Assembly (NCBI GenBank): GCA_964019165.1
Contig: OZ025274.1
Coordinates: 6,239,368-6,303,367, forward strand
Source of the DNA: Mastigias papua
Taxonomy: Eukaryota; Cnidaria; Scyphozoa; Rhizostomeae; Mastigiidae
Reading direction: 5' to 3'
Length of the DNA stretch: 64,000 nucleotides
A program made the translations under genes and the position numbers. Numbering within the stretch: position 1 is the first letter of the stretch; every line of letters begins with the position of its first letter. The notes beneath the pieces are model-generated. The model worked only from the letters and a program-made list of their open reading frames with translations, did no database searches and had not been told where the DNA came from. This document shows positions 62,840 to 64,000 of this stretch, in pieces.

Positions 62840-63760
62840 GAGCTAGTTTTGAAGCATATTGTTTGTCATTGTCGTAATATTATCCCTGTGTGGCCCAGAC
62901 GTATTGAAGAAGAATTTGCAGAAAAGTGTGGGGGTTTGGTGATTAAGCCTCGATTATACATTCTATGCACATGCCCTCAAATCTCCTAGAAAGTAAGAAT
63001 AAATTTGTATCTTCGAAACATAATACCCCAGGGATTAGTACGGAAGATAGAAAACAGGTAAGGATAGAGTCCAGTAAGGTTACTATATGAAAACTGTTAG
63101 ATGGTTAGAGCAACATCCGAAATTCTAAAACCTAACATCAATCGCCCAAAAGTATCTCGGTTCTGAAGGAACTTCAAGGAAAGTCAAGGAGCCACATTCT
63201 GACAAAAGCCTTTGTCTCCTACTCTACCAGCTATCTTGTCAGTGTAGTGGTCCTTTGGCAGATGGCTCAGAAATCCTGCCAACAAATATAGGCGGGTTTG
63301 AAAATCGATTAATGTAGCGATAGAGTAATGGTGTGTGCCTTTGGTTTACACAAGAATGAACACGCCCAAATTGTAGCGTGAACGTTTTGCGACGATGCTT
63401 TCCTGAATGCAATAATGACAATGGAATATATCTATATACAATAATGGAATACATTTACAAATTTACATGCTACCTTAATGTAAGACTAATGAGCAAAATA
63501 AATATGACATTGCAAGTATGTAGCATTTGAAATGCTTCGACAACAATGAGCAACTTTCACTTGTCACATGACAATTACGTAATGGTATCTCTGATTGGCT
63601 AATCTATTTCTATGGGGAAGAAACGTATGGTCTACGAATGAAAAGTCTATTATTGTGAAGTTCCTTGATATAAATGTTGGATATATTTGCACTTTTTGCG
63701 GAGCAAGGGCTGAAACCGTTTGTGGGCTGCTTTGAGCAAATCATAATGTGATTCACGTAA
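62840..63760. other. Nothing recognised
   Basis: No exon, RNA gene or transposon end that I can support. Confidence 0.35.
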
Positions 63761-63764
63761 TGGT

Positions 63765-63811
63765 ATGGAGTCTCAACCGGCTTCATTGCCTGCTGCTACT
63801 ACCTCAACAAA
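63765..63811 (+). CDS. Possible first coding exon of another gene
   Basis: ATG at 63765 opens MESQPASLPAATTST and reaches a strong donor (CAACAAA|GTAAGT) in phase 2. The start context is weak to fair (TGGTATGG). If real, the gene continues beyond the window, and the sequence upstream would be its promoter. It may be chance. Confidence 0.25.
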
Positions 63812-64000
63812 GTAAGTTATTACGTATCTCTCAAGTCATGAAGTTGCTTAGCGTTTTGTTTTTTCTGCTGGAAAACAGCTTGATTTCAATGCAATGGAGG
63901 TGCTTTGGATTTGCTTTAGCCTCCACCTATCCATAGTCAATAGCACAGCTTTCACTAGGCCATGTTTTTCTCCCGCTTCTTGCCCTCCAGTTGAGATCAA

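Overview
This is eukaryotic DNA from an animal. It is AT-rich, its genes are split by long introns with ordinary GT-AG sites, and most of it is intron or transposon debris. The transposons are LINEs of two types, a Penelope-like element, Harbinger-type elements with TAA target duplications, and several families of inverted-repeat MITEs. A marine invertebrate fits best. The ShKT domain next to a GCC-type cysteine motif and the style of the retroelements lean towards a cnidarian, but nothing here settles the phylum.

Left part (2.3-28.8 kb): a plus-strand gene assembled from splice sites and matching reading phases. It starts with a signal-peptide exon (2896-2956). Cysteine-rich ectodomain exons follow (4739-5051, 7749-7813), then a transmembrane exon (11323-11469) and a chain of small charged cytoplasmic exons, most in phase 1. 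The gene seems to have alternative ends, a terminal exon at 19356-19552 or a path to about 28.6-28.8 kb. I do not recognise the family. Harbinger elements and MITEs sit in its introns.

Middle (20-34.5 kb): a dense retroelement region. Between 21.9 and 24.9 kb, (TA)n tracts enclose a perfect 119-bp palindrome carrying a tRNA-like sequence, foldback tRNA-derived elements, a Penelope-like GIY-YIG endonuclease fragment and three hammerhead-ribozyme-like motifs with covarying stems. A broken LINE follows, with an RTE-type fragment inside it. From 34.07 to about 30.9 kb on the minus strand lies a fairly complete decayed LINE whose first ORF carries a 2A-type motif.

Right part: on the minus strand, 36-52 kb holds candidate exons of a gene with an internally repeated exon pair. 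Two cysteine-rich phase 1-1 exons (ShKT at about 62.7-62.8 kb, GCC type at about 62.2-62.3 kb) may belong to the same gene or to another. On the plus strand at 53.8-59.5 kb is the best-supported gene, a gamma-secretase-activating protein (GSAP) homologue in two coding exons, predicted at 881 residues. It has a good Kozak context, a phase-matched intron and a polyadenylation signal. A possible first exon of another plus-strand gene lies at 63.77 kb.

Gene models rest on reading frames, splice consensus and remembered family features only. No search or transcript evidence was available.
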